NCBI GenBank assembly: GCA_022376465.1
Contig: JACDTU010000001.1
Location: 62,001 to 126,000 of the forward strand
Length of the DNA stretch: 64,000 bases
Direction: 5' to 3'
Origin: Cubamyces lactineus
Taxonomy: Eukaryota; Basidiomycota; Agaricomycetes; Polyporales; Polyporaceae
The stretch's first letter is position 1; every line of letters starts with the position of its first letter. Position numbers and translations under genes: made by a program. The notes beneath the pieces were generated by a model. The model was not told where the DNA came from. It saw only the letters and a program-made list of their open reading frames with translations, and did not search any database. Positions 1 to 11,777 of the stretch are shown piece by piece.

Positions 1-1306
1 CCCGGTGAACCAGCCTGTGCATGCACCACGAAGGAAGAAGAGTCAGTGATCCTGTTTCCACTATGCGAGAGACATGTCCCGCGTGGCGCGATCAGCGACG
101 GGTGGTGATACATGATGTTACGTACTTGTCCAGTAGGGCGCCGTCGAGCGCAACGATGTCCGCCAGAGGTACGCGGGTGTGCTGGGAGGTGAGCCTGCGG
201 GTGCTGGGACAATGATGCCAGGGACGGAGACGCGAGCCGATGCAGGGTTGCGGATCGTGTTTGTTTTCACACTGTGCAGGCGAGTCAGCGGTGCAGTGCG
301 GCGGCGTATGTACGGATATGTACATACTGCCATTCGATCGCTTCCTCTGGGCTGTCGAAGCCTTCAGGGCGGGCATTGAGGAGGCTGTGCATAAGTGGTA
401 GCGCTTCCAATGTGAATTCTGAGTACGTCGGGTATGAGTACGTATTGGCCATTAGTAGGATATACATGCGTGACGCACCTTCCACGACGTCAATTACAGC
501 TACACCCGTGATGCGATAGTTGTGCTGCTGAAGCACCGGGCATGCACGGACACTGACCGACCCCCCTAGACTGTGTCCAACAAGCTGCAAGACGTCAATG
601 ATGAGTAGCGAAGACATGCGTATCTGCAACTCACTAGAAGCGAAGGGGCAGCTTGTGGGTCGGGAAAGACGGCTTGTACGAGATTCACGAGGTCGGCAGT
701 GAGCACCTCAATGTCCAAATTCTCTTCCGCTGGGGTTTCCTCGCCGCTCAAGTGTTTCGTCTTCCCTATGCGTATGTCGTAAGAGCCACACTCATTGTCC
801 TCACAACGTTGTTATGCTTACCATGTCCACGGCAATCGTACGCGAGGACGCCGCATTCTCCCTTACTCATATCCGTGATCTCTTTCGCCATGCACGCAAA
901 CGTCAGCCCCGAATGGCCCGCGCCGTGGTGGCATATGATGACCGTGCCGTCCTCGAACTTCGGCGCGGTGTAGTACACGCGGAAGTCCAAGTCGGACGAC
1001 GGAACGTTGACCTGCATCGCCTGTTCAAAGAATCCCTGAGCGGATATGGGTGAGAACGCGGGGTTTGGCGCATGCTTTCTTGCAGCCCTGGGTGTCCTGG
1101 ATGGTCTGGGGAACGTCCATCTGCTTCAGCCACCGATCAGTATGTAGTGGATGCTCGAGAAGCGCTCACGCTGCAGGTGGACCCATACCCGATGGCCCCA
1201 GAGAGTCGCCAGACTCTTCCTCCTCTTCTTCCTCACCTGGGAGAGGGGGCAGTTGAGGTGCTTTGGCAAATCGCGCTTGTAGGGCTGAGCGATACAGATC
1301 GGACAT
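1..1306 (-). CDS. PPE1: Protein phosphatase methylesterase 1 (PPE1/PME-1), C-terminus cut by window edge
   Basis: Alpha/beta-hydrolase that removes the C-terminal methyl ester of the PP2A catalytic subunit. The ATG at 1306 gives MSDLYRSALQARFAK, then an acidic EEEEEESGDS run as in the family. Further exons carry the oxyanion-region motif IICHHGAGHSGLTF, the strand with AYDCRGHGKT (split by an intron after the codon for H), the nucleophile elbow VGHSLGG and the family segment VAVIDVVEG. The last exons read VSVPGIIVPAP and YLWRTSLRSTAPYWTS. The last visible intron is 15-125, and bases 1-14 continue as WFTG, so the catalytic His lies off the left edge. Motif order and spacing match PPE1 of fungi and animals. 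Minor exon borders in the middle were not all fixed. It lies 390 bp downstream of the end of the RIX7 gene, on the same strand. Confidence 0.9.
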
Positions 1307-1697
1307 GATGGTGTGGCGAACGTGAAGTCAGGGGTGAATCTGCAGCTAGTCAGATGCTAGTGTACGCTCGTTGAATTATTTCAGTGTTCACGTTGAACAA
1401 TCCAAAGGTGTGTGAGTGGGGATATAAGTCGTGTTCACTAACAGAGACGTTGTGGCGAGAATGAGCGAGAACGACGTCCAGTTGCAGCATCCATATCTCT
1501 GATGCCATTCGCTGTAAATCTAATCTTATCAATGCTATAGGCGCCCAGCGAAAGTTGACTCGTGATTGACCAAGTCGACACAAGCCTCTAATGTATGCGA
1601 ACAGCACACAATCAGGCGGTCCAGAATAGTGCGACGTCTGGCACGTATGTGGATGTATGTTCGTCTGTCAAAGGAACGTAGGAATGGTGAACGATGC
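1307..1697. other. Intergenic, PPE1 promoter side
   Basis: 390 bp between the PPE1 start and the RIX7 stop, both on the minus strand. No coding or RNA feature seen. Confidence 0.6.
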
Positions 1698-4366
1698 CTA
1701 GCTCATCTTCTCATCCACCCGCTTCCCCTCTTCGTCCTTCCCCACACGAACAGGCAGACCCGCGAACTTGGACCGCAGCGCCTCATACTTCCGCCTCTGC
1801 GCGACCGACACGCTCGGCTGCACCTTGTCCAACGCGAGCGCAAAGTCGTCCGCAGACACCAGAACACGCTGCTCCTCCTGTGGCACCCCACTCTCCACCG
1901 AGTCCATCGCGTCGAGTGCGCCTAACGTGCGCTTCAGCGCCGCAACACCCGCCTCGCGCACGAGTGCTGCCAGATCCGCGCCGCTGTAGCCTTCGCATCG
2001 CTCACGCACGAGCGTGTCGACAGTCTGCTGGGTGGCGACAGGGTCTCCAGCGAGTGGGACCTTCCGCGTCATCTTGCGCACAATCTCTGCGCGCTCGTCG
2101 GCGGTGGGCAGGTCGACGTAGAGGAGCTTGTCGAGTCGACCCGGACGGCACATCGCAGGGTCAATCATGTCTGGCCGGTTCGTGGCTGCGATGACGTATA
2201 CGCTCTTGCGCGCGTCGAGGCCGTCGAGCTCGGTGAGTAGGGTATTCACCACACGAGCAGACGATTCAGACTGCCATGAAGTTCAGTGATAAACCTTGAG
2301 TAGATGCTCGATGAGCTGCTCACCATGCTGTCATCTCGCCTTGGTACAAGCGCATCAAGCTCATCGAAGAAGATCACACATGGTGAGGAGGCACGCGCCC
2401 TGGAGAATACTTGTCGTACCGCACGTTCACTCTCACCAACGTACTGCAAAGCAGATGAGTGATGCCGCGATTCATCTAAGTGCGTATACCACAAACCTTG
2501 TTCAGGAGTTCTGGACCCTTGACGCTGATGAAGTTCGCCCTGGACTCGTTCGCGACCGCCTTCGCCAGCAGTGTCTTACCACACCCAGGCGGGCCCCAGA
2601 GCAGCACGCCGCACGCCGCAACGATACCCACCGCGCTGAAGAGCTCTGGCCGCTTGATCGGCTGCACAATAGCCATGTGCAGCTCCTCGCGCGTTGCGTG
2701 CAGCGCCCCGATGTCGGCCCACGTCACGTCCGGAACGGTCGCGAACCCCTCGCGTTTCGACGAGGGCTGAACCTGCTGCAACGCGAGCATGAAGTCCGAG
2801 TAGGTGATGCAGAGCGGTGCGAGCTGCGCTTCCGTGAGCGGATCTGGATGCGCACGGAGGAAGTGGATGATGGAGCTGGCAGGCGTGTGTTTGGAGATGT
2901 CAAAGTTCGCGAAGGGGACTGCCTTGCTTGTGCTTCCCTGCTGGGCAACGGGCGGTGCGGTTGATGGCGGGTCAACTGCCATTGAAACATCTCCATCTGT
3001 TGCTGCTGGAGGGACTACGGGGCTAACGTTGTCGGGCAGAACCAGAGTGCCCTCCGAGATCTGCTTGAATATGCGCTTGACAGCGATGATTCCTGCTGCG
3101 CCTGTGAGAGCGGCCAAGTCGGCGCCTACATAACCAGGTGTTGCCTTTGCAAGCGCCATGTAGTCGAAGTCGCCCTCCAGCCGCAATTTTGATGATTGTA
3201 CTCGGAGGATTCTGGACAGATGCAGTTTCAGTGCATTGAACGGCCTTGATTACTAGGAAGACGTACTGTGCCCTCGCCTCCTCGTCCGGTACGCCCATAC
3301 TGATTTCATGATCGAACCGTCCTGCTCGCCGAAGGGCAGCATCCAGAGAATCTGGTCGATTCGTGGCACCAATGACAATTACCGGCTTGTTGTCGTTCTT
3401 TTCCCATGACATGTCTAGCCAATCATCTGTAAAGCAGCGTACACAGGAATTCGCGTACCAATACTCACCATCCATGCAAGTCAGAAATTGTGCAACGATT
3501 CGCCTCTCCATCTCTCGTTGCGCGCTTTCCCGCTTTGGTGTAATAGCGTCGATCTCGTCGATGAAGAGCAGACAAGGCGCGACTCGCTACAACGATCGCT
3601 GTCAATACCGTGGGGACATCGCTCTTCGAAGTCTCATACCTTTGCCTCCTCGAACGTATCTCGCAGCGTCTTCTCCGACTCTCCCGACATGCCTGAGACC
3701 ACTGAAGGAGCTGATATATTGATGAAGGGAACGCCGAGTTCCTACAGACGCGGTCAGCCTACCGGGGCTTCTATCACACTGACCAACAAACTGACCCCAG
3801 CTATCGCATGCGCAAGAAGCGTCTTCCCGCAGCCTGGAGGGCCGTGCAGCAGGACACCCCTCGGCGGCTGCACGCCCGTGTGAAGGTATATTTCGGGATG
3901 ACAAAGGGGCATGGCGACAAGCTCCAGCATCTTCTCTATGCACTGGTCTACGCCCCCGAGATCGGAGAGACGCGTTGTTGGTGGGGTGTAGTCCTTCGAG
4001 ATGCCGCCAGAGAGCTTCGCCCGCTTGCTTCCCTCTTCTCCTGGTAACCGTGAAGATCGGAGCTTCCGTTTGGTACTCACGGGCTTCGCCTCACTCGGCC
4101 CTGCTGCCTCAGAATCGACGGGAGGCGTCTCGGGTGCGGACTCAGCGGGTGCTGGTTCTGCATTGGTTTCTTCTGCAGGAGGCTGCGCGGTGGGAGTGGT
4201 AGATCCAGAGGGAGGCAGAGAGACAGAGTTGAGGTTGATCTTTGCCCTCCGATGTGTAGACCACAAGCCCTGCATCGAGCGGTTCAATGCGTTCGAGCTC
4301 TACCTAGATACATGTGAGCGGAATGCTCAGTCTGCCCGTTCATGTTTGACGCACCGAGATCTCCAT
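1698..4366 (-). CDS. RIX7: Nuclear AAA ATPase Rix7/NVL, 60S ribosome biogenesis
   Basis: Double AAA ATPase of the Cdc48/NVL group that strips assembly factors from pre-60S particles in the nucleolus. The first AAA domain has [21 protein letters not shown] (Walker A), then an exon with [14 protein letters not shown] and the [19 protein letters not shown] sensor and arginine-finger region. The second has [20 protein letters not shown], the Walker B run [17 protein letters not shown], and [20 protein letters not shown]. The linker before domain 1 ([19 protein letters not shown]) and the pairing [10 protein letters not shown] favour Rix7/NVL over Cdc48. The C-terminus ends at 1698. The proposed start at 4366 is a four-codon exon (MEIS) spliced to [13 protein letters not shown], which resembles the NVL N-terminal region. 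That makes the N-terminus short for the family, so further upstream exons may exist. Confidence 0.9.
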
Positions 4367-4972
4367 GGTTGCTCCCTGCTGGCCTCGTACACTGCAACCT
4401 AGCTAGTCGCAGTCTGAAAATGCAAGGTGCAGAAGCTCAGAGGGAAAGAGCGAGATTGCAGCGGAATAAGTAGCCCAGAACGTTGTTTGGGTTCGAGGTA
4501 AAAACTTGTAAGCGCCTATGAAAGCATCGGAGCGCTCACTGTTACTGTTCACAGCACCCGGGCGCTCCGCTCGTGCTATGCGGGACTCTTCAACTAATTC
4601 TCAACGGCACTGGCAACACAATCTAGTTGCAAGAGTCCGAGTACGGCGAGCCACAGTACTTTTCGCCCAGTGTCATAGCTAAATTTGGAATACGGAACAG
4701 TGTTCAACAAGTATAGCAATGTCCAAAAGTGCCCAAGTCCAATCGAGCGCCCCGGTGACTACATATAACATACATATGCAACATGTCTAGTATGAGCTAT
4801 AGCCAGCGTGTTGCTCTGGTGAACACGAACGATTGGGAGTACGGGAGGTAAGGTATGTTTTACATACAGAATGCGGTAAGAGGGCCCTTCATCCCGCGAG
4901 GACACGGTACCGATATTGTGATACTGCCGACGACTCAAGCTTCAAACGATCTAAAATACCTACACCCAGATT
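4367..4972. other. Intergenic
   Basis: About 600 bp between RIX7 and the end of the DUF6534-like gene. It may hide upstream RIX7 exons. Nothing else seen. Confidence 0.4.
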
Positions 4973-7093
4973 TCAGCACCCTGGGTAACATGGATGAGAG
5001 CCCCTAGGCCCGCGTGGACGACATACTTGTACTGCATTGTAGAGCGGAGATCTAGGCACGATCGCGCCAGACAACGCTCGGGTTGCTCGCAAGTTCAACA
5101 TGGAGTTGTCTAAATTATCTCCGGCTGCGCGATCTGCAAGATACTTGCGCGCGTTCAACCTGACAAATAGCTGAGTGAGTACAGCCACACGAACATCTGG
5201 TTCACACTCACGCCGCAAGCAGCGAGTTCGCGTATACTTGGGAGGTTGAATGGTCAGCATCGCATCGGTGGTGGGCTAGAAAGAGGGCCTACGTTTGGTG
5301 CACACTATACCGAACGTGGTGTATATCAGATTGCCCGGGGTGAGTAGTGACTGCGATCTGCGTCAGATCCCAAGCCTACTGTTGAAGATCAGCACCTACG
5401 AAGACAAAGGAAAGTAGGTTGACAATGCTGCAGGCAGGTCGAGCGTGAGTGTATGATGACGGAAACTGCGCAACAAGATACTGACCCCGTCAACAACCCT
5501 GCATCTTCGCTGTGAGTATTCGCCCTGCAAAGTACGCGGCATCTCACGTACCTGTGCTGACCGCATACATGATCAATATGTCAACGATGGTGTCCATGCT
5601 ACCACAGACGAGTCAGTCCGAGCAGATCGGTTATCCTCGCAGGAAGGGGGACCGCTTACCGCTTCATCCCTGTGATGTTTCGCCGGAGGACAGTGACCAG
5701 GATGCAGGTAAATAGGCCATCTGCGATGAGAGCCATCGCAGCTCCGACAGAGATTAGCCACTTTGAAAGAACGGCGTTCAATGAACAATGCACGCAATTA
5801 TATGCCAGGAGATGGATGCCGTACCGTGGATCGCTGAAAATGCGCGAAAATGGGGAAAACAAATCTGCATATAGGTCAGTACGCAGGTTCGACGTAACCT
5901 TTAGCATCATACGCACGCTTGAACGGTTGCAGCTTCAAAATCATGCGAAGATCTGTCAGCATCTCAGACCCGAAGACAGAGACATTGTAGATGCCTACCG
6001 AGAAAGAAACCTAGGGAGCCAGCATGTTCGAGAGCCACTCTCAGCAAAAGCGCGGTGATAGTGCTTACCGAGTTCGCCTATGAGCAGTACGCTCTAGCAG
6101 TGCGAACCTGGTGAGTATGAGAGGGGCAAGTACGACTATAACACTCACGGCAATAGCCACTATAGGACGATAAGATACTCCAACTGCCGAAGTTACGTTC
6201 ATTCTGTCACATTTTGCAGGACATGTGAAGAGAAATCCTTACTGAGATACACGCGTCGAGCAAAGTAGCTTCAGAGAAATTCGTGAGCTTGGCGGTCATC
6301 GTATGTACAACAACTTTCGAACGATACCTTTGACTCAAAAAGATTATGAGGCCCTAAGCAGCGTTTCAGGTTAAGCCGATCGCTCGCCGATGCGTAGAAG
6401 AGGATGAAGATACATACTGATAATACTGATAGAAGCTTGTCATACACTCGCATGAGTCTCGGTGGCCCGAAGACACGCGGACAAGCGACGTACATTTATC
6501 GACCTGCTTTACCGTAAACATCTCCTGCGTAGAGTTGAACAAGCCACGGAACACTCACCAGGCGCCCCTAGTGAGAGCCTCTGGATTGTCGTACTTGAGA
6601 ACGAGATAGTAATAGCTATAGAGAAACGATAGTTCAGACATGTTACCCAAGACAATTGGCCGGATTCCGTACCACACATGTCCGCATGTGATAACATGCA
6701 TGGTCTCCAGTGCTCTGTTCCAGTTGCGTCTTGTAAGAGATCCAAAGGGGGCAGTGCCGAGGTTACATACGTTATCATGCAAACCTGGATGGTGGGGAGA
6801 ATCGGATCAGCATGCTGGGATAGATTTGAGTGCACGGTACTCACCAGCACCCTATTCCAACGCTCCCCGTCGTAGTACGCTCGGAAGTACTGATACACTT
6901 GATGTACTATCATCCCATACAACCTACGCGCAGAACGTCAACCCAACCCGCCCGGAATTTGTACTTGATGATTTGCGGCCTACATCACCCCGAACAAGGT
7001 ACCAATGAGGAACGCACCAAAGGTGTCCTCGATGTCCACCCGTGGCGCTGTGCGTTGCACATGGAGCACTGGACCAGCAAGGGATGGCGGCAT
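4973..7093 (-). CDS. DUF6534-like multispan membrane protein
   Basis: Fragmented minus-strand exons line up with the basidiomycete DUF6534 pattern of about seven membrane spans; the function is unknown. The ATG at 7093 gives MPPSLAGPVLHVQ, then DTFGAFLIGTLFGVM and, after an intron, LYGMIVHQVYQYFRAYY (spans 1-2). Later exons read RNWNRALETMHVITCGH and YYYLVLKYDNPEALTRGAW. Around 5650-5800 a span reads KWLISVGAAMALIADGLFT and LVTVLRRNITGMKR. It is followed by MDTIVDILIMYAVSTG joined to LLTGSVSCCAVSV, and then by VYANSLLAA joined to LNARKYLADRA, the family's usual C-terminal signature. The stop is at 4973. Exons between 5900 and 6500 are uncertain, so two neighbouring or damaged copies cannot be excluded. 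Confidence 0.55.
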
Positions 7094-7599
7094 GGCGGGC
7101 TATGGGACGAACGCGCAGTGCTTTACTCCCAGAAGCTGTTTTAAGAGCAACGGAGCAACTGAACGAAGTCGATGGGCGAACCGCAACAACCGATGAACAA
7201 CATCATCGATGGTAGAAGGCGGCCGTGTCATAGCCTCCAGTTCGCCTGCGACCGCCTCCGTTTTTCCACCGTCAGGCCCTCGGCAGTGCTTGCGGACAGA
7301 AGCGCGGACCTGGGATAGTAGCATAAGCGTTGACGTCGAAGTTCACAGCTGCATAGGAACCATCGCATACCTGTGGATCTTTGCGGAGTAGAACGCGGTA
7401 GTACGTGAATGCTAGATGATTGCTCTATGATCGCTCAGGAGTATACCCACGCTATGCCCCGCCATGTATCACATTTGCGTCAGGGTTTGTTAGACAGCGC
7501 CAGTGGCTGACATAACCCTCGTCTGCGGTTGGAGGGATGGGGCGCTTTGCTACTTCCGCGTAGGCATGAATTACTACCTATCTTGAGAGCGATGTATGT
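7094..7599. other. Intergenic, upstream of the DUF6534-like gene
   Basis: About 500 bp. Short open frames on both strands carry no recognisable motif. Confidence 0.4.
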
Positions 7600-7925
7600 T
7601 CAAAGTACGACTTCGATAACCTTCAGATTGAGTTTGAATGCTGACATCTTGTTCGCGGTTATTCTGGTCAACTTTCTAATGTGCCTAGATTCGCTCGTTG
7701 TGTAGTTCGCCGGCTTTCTTGCAGAGCTGCACTCGACAAAGTCAGAAAAGGTCGGAATGTGCTGACGGATAAGCTCGCGGAGAGAAACGGTGTCCGAGAA
7801 GGACGGGGCGGGTGTGTAAGTGAGATGTTTAGTAGATACCTCATCTTCAACGTATCTGTGGTCGGCATTGTTAGCTCCATTTTCCCGTAATCCACGTACC
7901 TCTTCAGCAGCCTCTGGTACAGTTC
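7600..7925 (-). other. Open frame without ATG, possible orphan exon
   Basis: A minus-strand frame of about 107 codons stays open from just after a TGA near 7926 to a TGA at 7600-7602. It reads as ordinary protein, for example RYVEDEVSTKHLTY, SFSDTVSLRELIRQHIPTF and NKMSAFKLNLKVIEVVL. It has no in-frame start codon near its 5' end, so it could only be a last exon. I do not recognise a family. It lies just downstream of the MYND gene (stop 8152) on the same strand, and no splice from that gene into it was found. It may be chance. Confidence 0.2.
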
Positions 7926-8151
7926 CGACACATCATGACGCTGAAGCGTGTGAGGCCCTCAGGAGAATGCACCGTAAGGTATTGGAAGAGGAGCCATCTC
8001 GTCTGATCGCCCAGCTTTAGTCCTGCTTCGGAACATCGTGATCTGAGTGAGGCAGCGGTGTTGATACTATCATAGCTGTGATGGCCAGACTGCGAGCAGC
8101 GGAGTAACAGAAACCCAAAGTAGATCGTCAAAAGCATCCTCAGCTGCGCCC

Positions 8152-9107
8152 TCACCGCACCGGGATCATGCGCGGCTTCTTTCCCGCCTCCACCTGACCA
8201 ATCAAGAACTCCTTCCAGTCGTTCTGCACCTTCTCCCTCATGTTCATCATCGAGCCGAAGGGAACTGTCTGCACCGCGAGCGGCGGACACTCGATCATCG
8301 CTGCCGCGACACCACCACGGCGCATGTTCTCCGCGTCGTCCTGCATGAATCTGAGCTGCTCCAGCGACTCTGGCCAAGGTGCGGGGCGACGCGCGGCCTC
8401 GTCCCACTCTATCACCTCGGCGTCGAGTACACGGAAGAACTTGCCTGAGGCTCCTTGATGCTCGGTTTGAGGTCGCGGAGCTAAGCGGATGTAGAGGAGG
8501 TGTGTGCGCGAGCGGGCGACGGACTCGGGCAGGCGGAGCGCGTGCACGGTGGCAGTCATGAGCGTCGGGTTGTGGAAACGGACCCACTTCTCGAGCCGCT
8601 GGTCGAGTTCGTGCATGGATATGCCGTCGACGAGGAAGAGTCTATCGAGCATGCCTTGAGGCGTGTTTTCGTGTTGTTTCAGCCGGGACTCGAGCAGGCC
8701 GTTGTTCTTGCACGCGCTTCGATGGTTCTGATATAGGTGCGAACATGGATAGAAGTGGCCAGGTGAACCACGAGCACCGAATGATATGTGAACGGGCTCT
8801 CCATGAGACGTCGCGTATGCCGATACCTCACCTTCCAGTCGGCTTTCTGGCATTCGCGAGAACAGTACGTTTGCGCCTACGGTAACATCAGCAGGTCCTC
8901 GGTAAGTGCATGATCCGGCCAAGCAAAATTTTGACGGTGCGCACCTTACATTGAGAACAGTGGAAGAGCTTTTTCTCCTCCCCAGTCACAAAACAGTGGT
9001 TACACTTCCGCACGGAGACGAGTCAGTATATCAGTCACTCGATTGATTCATTTGGGGTATACCTTCCGCATCATGTGTTTCAACGGCTTTGAGTTGTCAG
9101 ACGGCAT
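8152..9107 (-). CDS. MYND-type zinc-finger protein, copy 1
   Basis: Four exons: 9107-9063, 9004-8945, 8876-8832 and 8727-8152, summing to 241 codons plus stop. Exon 1 encodes MPSDNSKPLKHMMRK. Exons 2-4 build the finger: CNHCFV, then FHCSQCK, then YCSRECQKADWK, then NHRSACK, a full C6HC MYND ligand set. MYND fingers usually bind proline-rich peptides and act in protein interaction, not DNA binding. The rest, about 190 residues, is a conserved region with no name I know, including LFLVDGISMHELDQRLEKWV, LMTATVHALRLPESVA, GKFFRVLDAEV, IECPPLAVQTVPFG and WKEFLI. The same layout recurs at 22817-23829 and, decayed, near 12.3 and 27.8 kb. It is divergent from POP5, with about 410 bp between the starts. 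Confidence 0.87.
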
Positions 9108-9516
9108 GATTATCGAGCAGGGATTAGCAGATGGCTGTTTGGGACCCTGAACTGCGATATATGCGCCAACGCCAGTAGATACTGGTAGTGGTCAACAGGA
9201 CGTGGACGCGGAGATGGTCTGAGCTTGCCAACGCGACCCATCGGTTCGACCTCGAGCTCAATGCCAATCGCAACTCAGATTGAGATCGGGGATGGGATCA
9301 AGCTCAAACACAAACAAGCGCCTCTATCTTTCTTCCGCCACATTGGACTCGCAAAGGCTGCAGCTACCATGTCGGCTCTCAATTCATGAAACGTACTGCT
9401 GGTGAAATCGGAATACTCTGCGGCCATTACTCTGCATCATTGTCTTCAACGAAACTCGGTATACCGAGAGCAGTCTGCCCGTAGCTCCGCGAACATACTA
9501 GCTAGTGCGTAGCAGG
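9108..9516. other. Divergent promoter region, MYND copy 1 / POP5
   Basis: 409 bp between two divergent start codons. No clear TATA box seen. Confidence 0.5.
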
Positions 9517-10251
9517 ATGGTCAGGTTCAAGGTACGTCCTCCCAACGGTCCTATGGGTCCTCGATTCGCTAATTCAGAATATACTCGGCTATGACAGAAT
9601 CGTTGGCTTCTCGTCGAGTTCCTCCCCATTCCCGCGCCTACACCCGGACGGCCCTCCGTTGCTCTCTCTCAAGAGGAACTCACCAGCAAGCAAGTCTGGG
9701 CCGCGCTCAAGCAGAGCGTCATCACGCATTTCGGAGACACAGGCTGGGGAGCAGTTGGGTCATCTCTCACAAGTGCGTTGTGTACGATCGCTCGCGCCAT
9801 GAATCCGAAGAGTTGACTTTCCGTGACTAGTCAAGTACTTTTCACCCCGCACGAATCTATGCATTATTCGCGTCGCGAGAGACCCACACAAGATTGCCTG
9901 GGCGAGCGTAACCCTTTTGAACGCGATTGATGGGCGGAAGTACATTCCTCACGTCGTTCATGTATCAGGTATGTTGCCCTCTCCCCTGGTATCGTCACGA
10001 AAGACGGCACAACCAACGGCGGTTGCGTTTGCCTTAGGTACTATCAAACAGGCCCAGCTTGCCGCGATACGTCACAATCGCGAGATTGTTGCACGTTACA
10101 GAGCGCGGGCGAAGCTACCTGGTATGCTCATCGTACATTCCTGCTGGAAGCCTTGTTCACCTTGACGCCCCCGCATATAGTTGGGTATCAGGACTCGTAT
10201 GAAGAGTACCTCCAAACAAGCGCGCAAGAAATTGAAGCGTTGCAGGACTAA
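9517..10251 (+). CDS. POP5: RNase P / RNase MRP protein subunit Pop5
   Basis: Protein subunit of RNase P (tRNA 5' processing) and RNase MRP (pre-rRNA processing), acting in the nucleus and nucleolus. Five exons, 9517-9531, 9598-9772, 9831-9968, 10038-10121 and 10181-10251, sum to 160 codons plus stop. The first exon is only five codons, MVRFK, spliced to NRWLLVEFLPIP, the invariant Pop5 N-terminus. Later segments VKQSVI-like helix, GDTGWGAVGSSLT, IKYFSPRTNLCIIRVARD, ASVTLLNAI, VVHVSGTIKQAQ and HNREIVARY follow the family order. The last exon adds a short acidic tail, SYEEYLQTSAQEIEALQD. It is convergent with the BioF-type gene, whose stop is 93 bp away. Confidence 0.93.
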
Positions 10252-10344
10252 GGGCGTTTGTCCACGTACAATACATCCAAGGTTAGCTTGGACACTTCTG
10301 CCTACCGTAGGATCTGTTGCTAACGTTTGTGCACTTCTCAGCGT

Positions 10345-11777
10345 CTACAACTTTGCCTGCATCGTCATATCCTCAGGCCGTCCACCCTCCCTCTTGATCG
10401 CGTCATGTGCCGCCTGCCAGCTCTCCGCCCACTCAATCATCGCGCTCACAAGCCTATCAACCTCTTCCTTCGTGTTCGCCGCATGCAAGCAGACTCTCAC
10501 CCGGTCTGCGCCTTTCGGCACCGTCGGCCATGTAATTGGACGTGCATTCAGGCCACGCGCGCGGAGATGCGCAGATAATGGCCGAGGGTGCGGGGTTAGG
10601 ACGGGAATGATCGGCGTCGGGAGCCGAGTAGGGTCCCGTTCCGTTGCGGAGACGGATGATAGGTGGGGTGGGAGGGAGAGAAGGGACGCGGGGACGCGAT
10701 GCTTCGCTAGCTGGTATCGGAAGGTGTTGGTGAAGTGTGCACTGAGGTCGAGCAGTTTGGCGGACAGCTGAACGCGGGACTGTTAGTATGAGGGCGCTGG
10801 GTCGGGATGGACGGCGCGCACCTTGGCAGCTTCACCCTCTTCGAGCATGTCGAAGGAGCATTCTGCCGCGATGATGTTGGCGTTACTCAATGATGTTGTG
10901 TAGATGAGCGAACGCGCGTAGTTGAGCAGGTAGTCGCGCACGAGCGGGGTGACCAGCAAGACCGCTGGACGGATTTGCTGAGAATGGTTTGAATGACATC
11001 GAACGCGACATGCGACGCACCTCCCGTGGCGGCAAGAGCTTTTCCAAAGGTATGAAGGCGAGCGAATATCCTGTCCTCCAAGCCTAGTGCTGCGACGAGG
11101 CCCCTTCCCTGAGGGCCATACACACCCGTTGAGTGCGCCTCGTCGACAACAACATATCCGTTCCCATGAGGGAAAAGCTCCTCCATAGTCTCGACGATTT
11201 GTAGGAGGGGTGCCAGTGTCCCATCCATACTGTACAATGTCTCCACCGCCACGAACGCACTGTTTTCCCCGCTGGCGAGCCCGGGCCTTGCGTGCAGCAG
11301 TCGCTCCAGAGTGCTTCTCAGCGCTGAGATAGAGTTGTGTGCAAACGGCACCCGCGCGGTCTTCTCCACGCGAGACGCGCGCATGCCATCGTGCACCGAC
11401 GCGTGTATGTGCTCGTCAAAGACGACGATGTCGCCAGGTTGGGGTACGCACGAGAAGAAGCCGACATTCGCGTCGAACCCGGAGTTGAAGAGCAGAGCAG
11501 CGGGCGCGCGGAAGAATGCGGTGAGACGCGCCTCGAGCGCCGCGTGCGCGTGTCCGTTCACGAGCAGGCGCGATCCCCCAGACCCGAGGATGTGTGGCTC
11601 CGCCTGGAGCTTAGAAAGGAAGCGCGATCGCAACGCGGGGCTGAGCGACAGTGAAAGGTAGTCGTTTGTCGAGAAGTCGACGAGGTGTGCGTCCGCGGAG
11701 GGATCGTAGAGCTTCCGGCGGATGAGCCGCTTCTCGCGCGAGACGAGTGCGTCGTTCAGCTTCTCCGTGAGAGGCAT
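10345..11777 (-). CDS. 8-amino-7-oxononanoate (KAPA) synthase, BioF-type
   Basis: PLP enzyme of the alpha-oxoamine synthase family, probably joining pimeloyl-CoA (or an equivalent) and L-alanine in biotin synthesis. Exons 11777-11021, 10964-10822 and 10767-10345 sum to 440 codons plus stop. The motifs are VDFSTNDYLSLSLSP, GSGGSRLLVNGHAHAALEAR, LFNSGFDANVGFF, VVFDEHIHAS, VVVDEAHSTGVYGPQGRG and the Schiff-base lysine in HTFGKALAATGG. The C-terminus has TPIIPVL and NARPITWPTVPKGADRVRVC. Length and lack of a membrane segment argue against serine palmitoyltransferase, and the lack of a targeting peptide argues against ALA synthase. The ATG at 11777 directly follows a splice acceptor, and the likely upstream exon is blocked by a stop, so I take it as a 5'UTR exon. 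The first coding exon is 757 bp, unusually long for this window. Confidence 0.86.
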
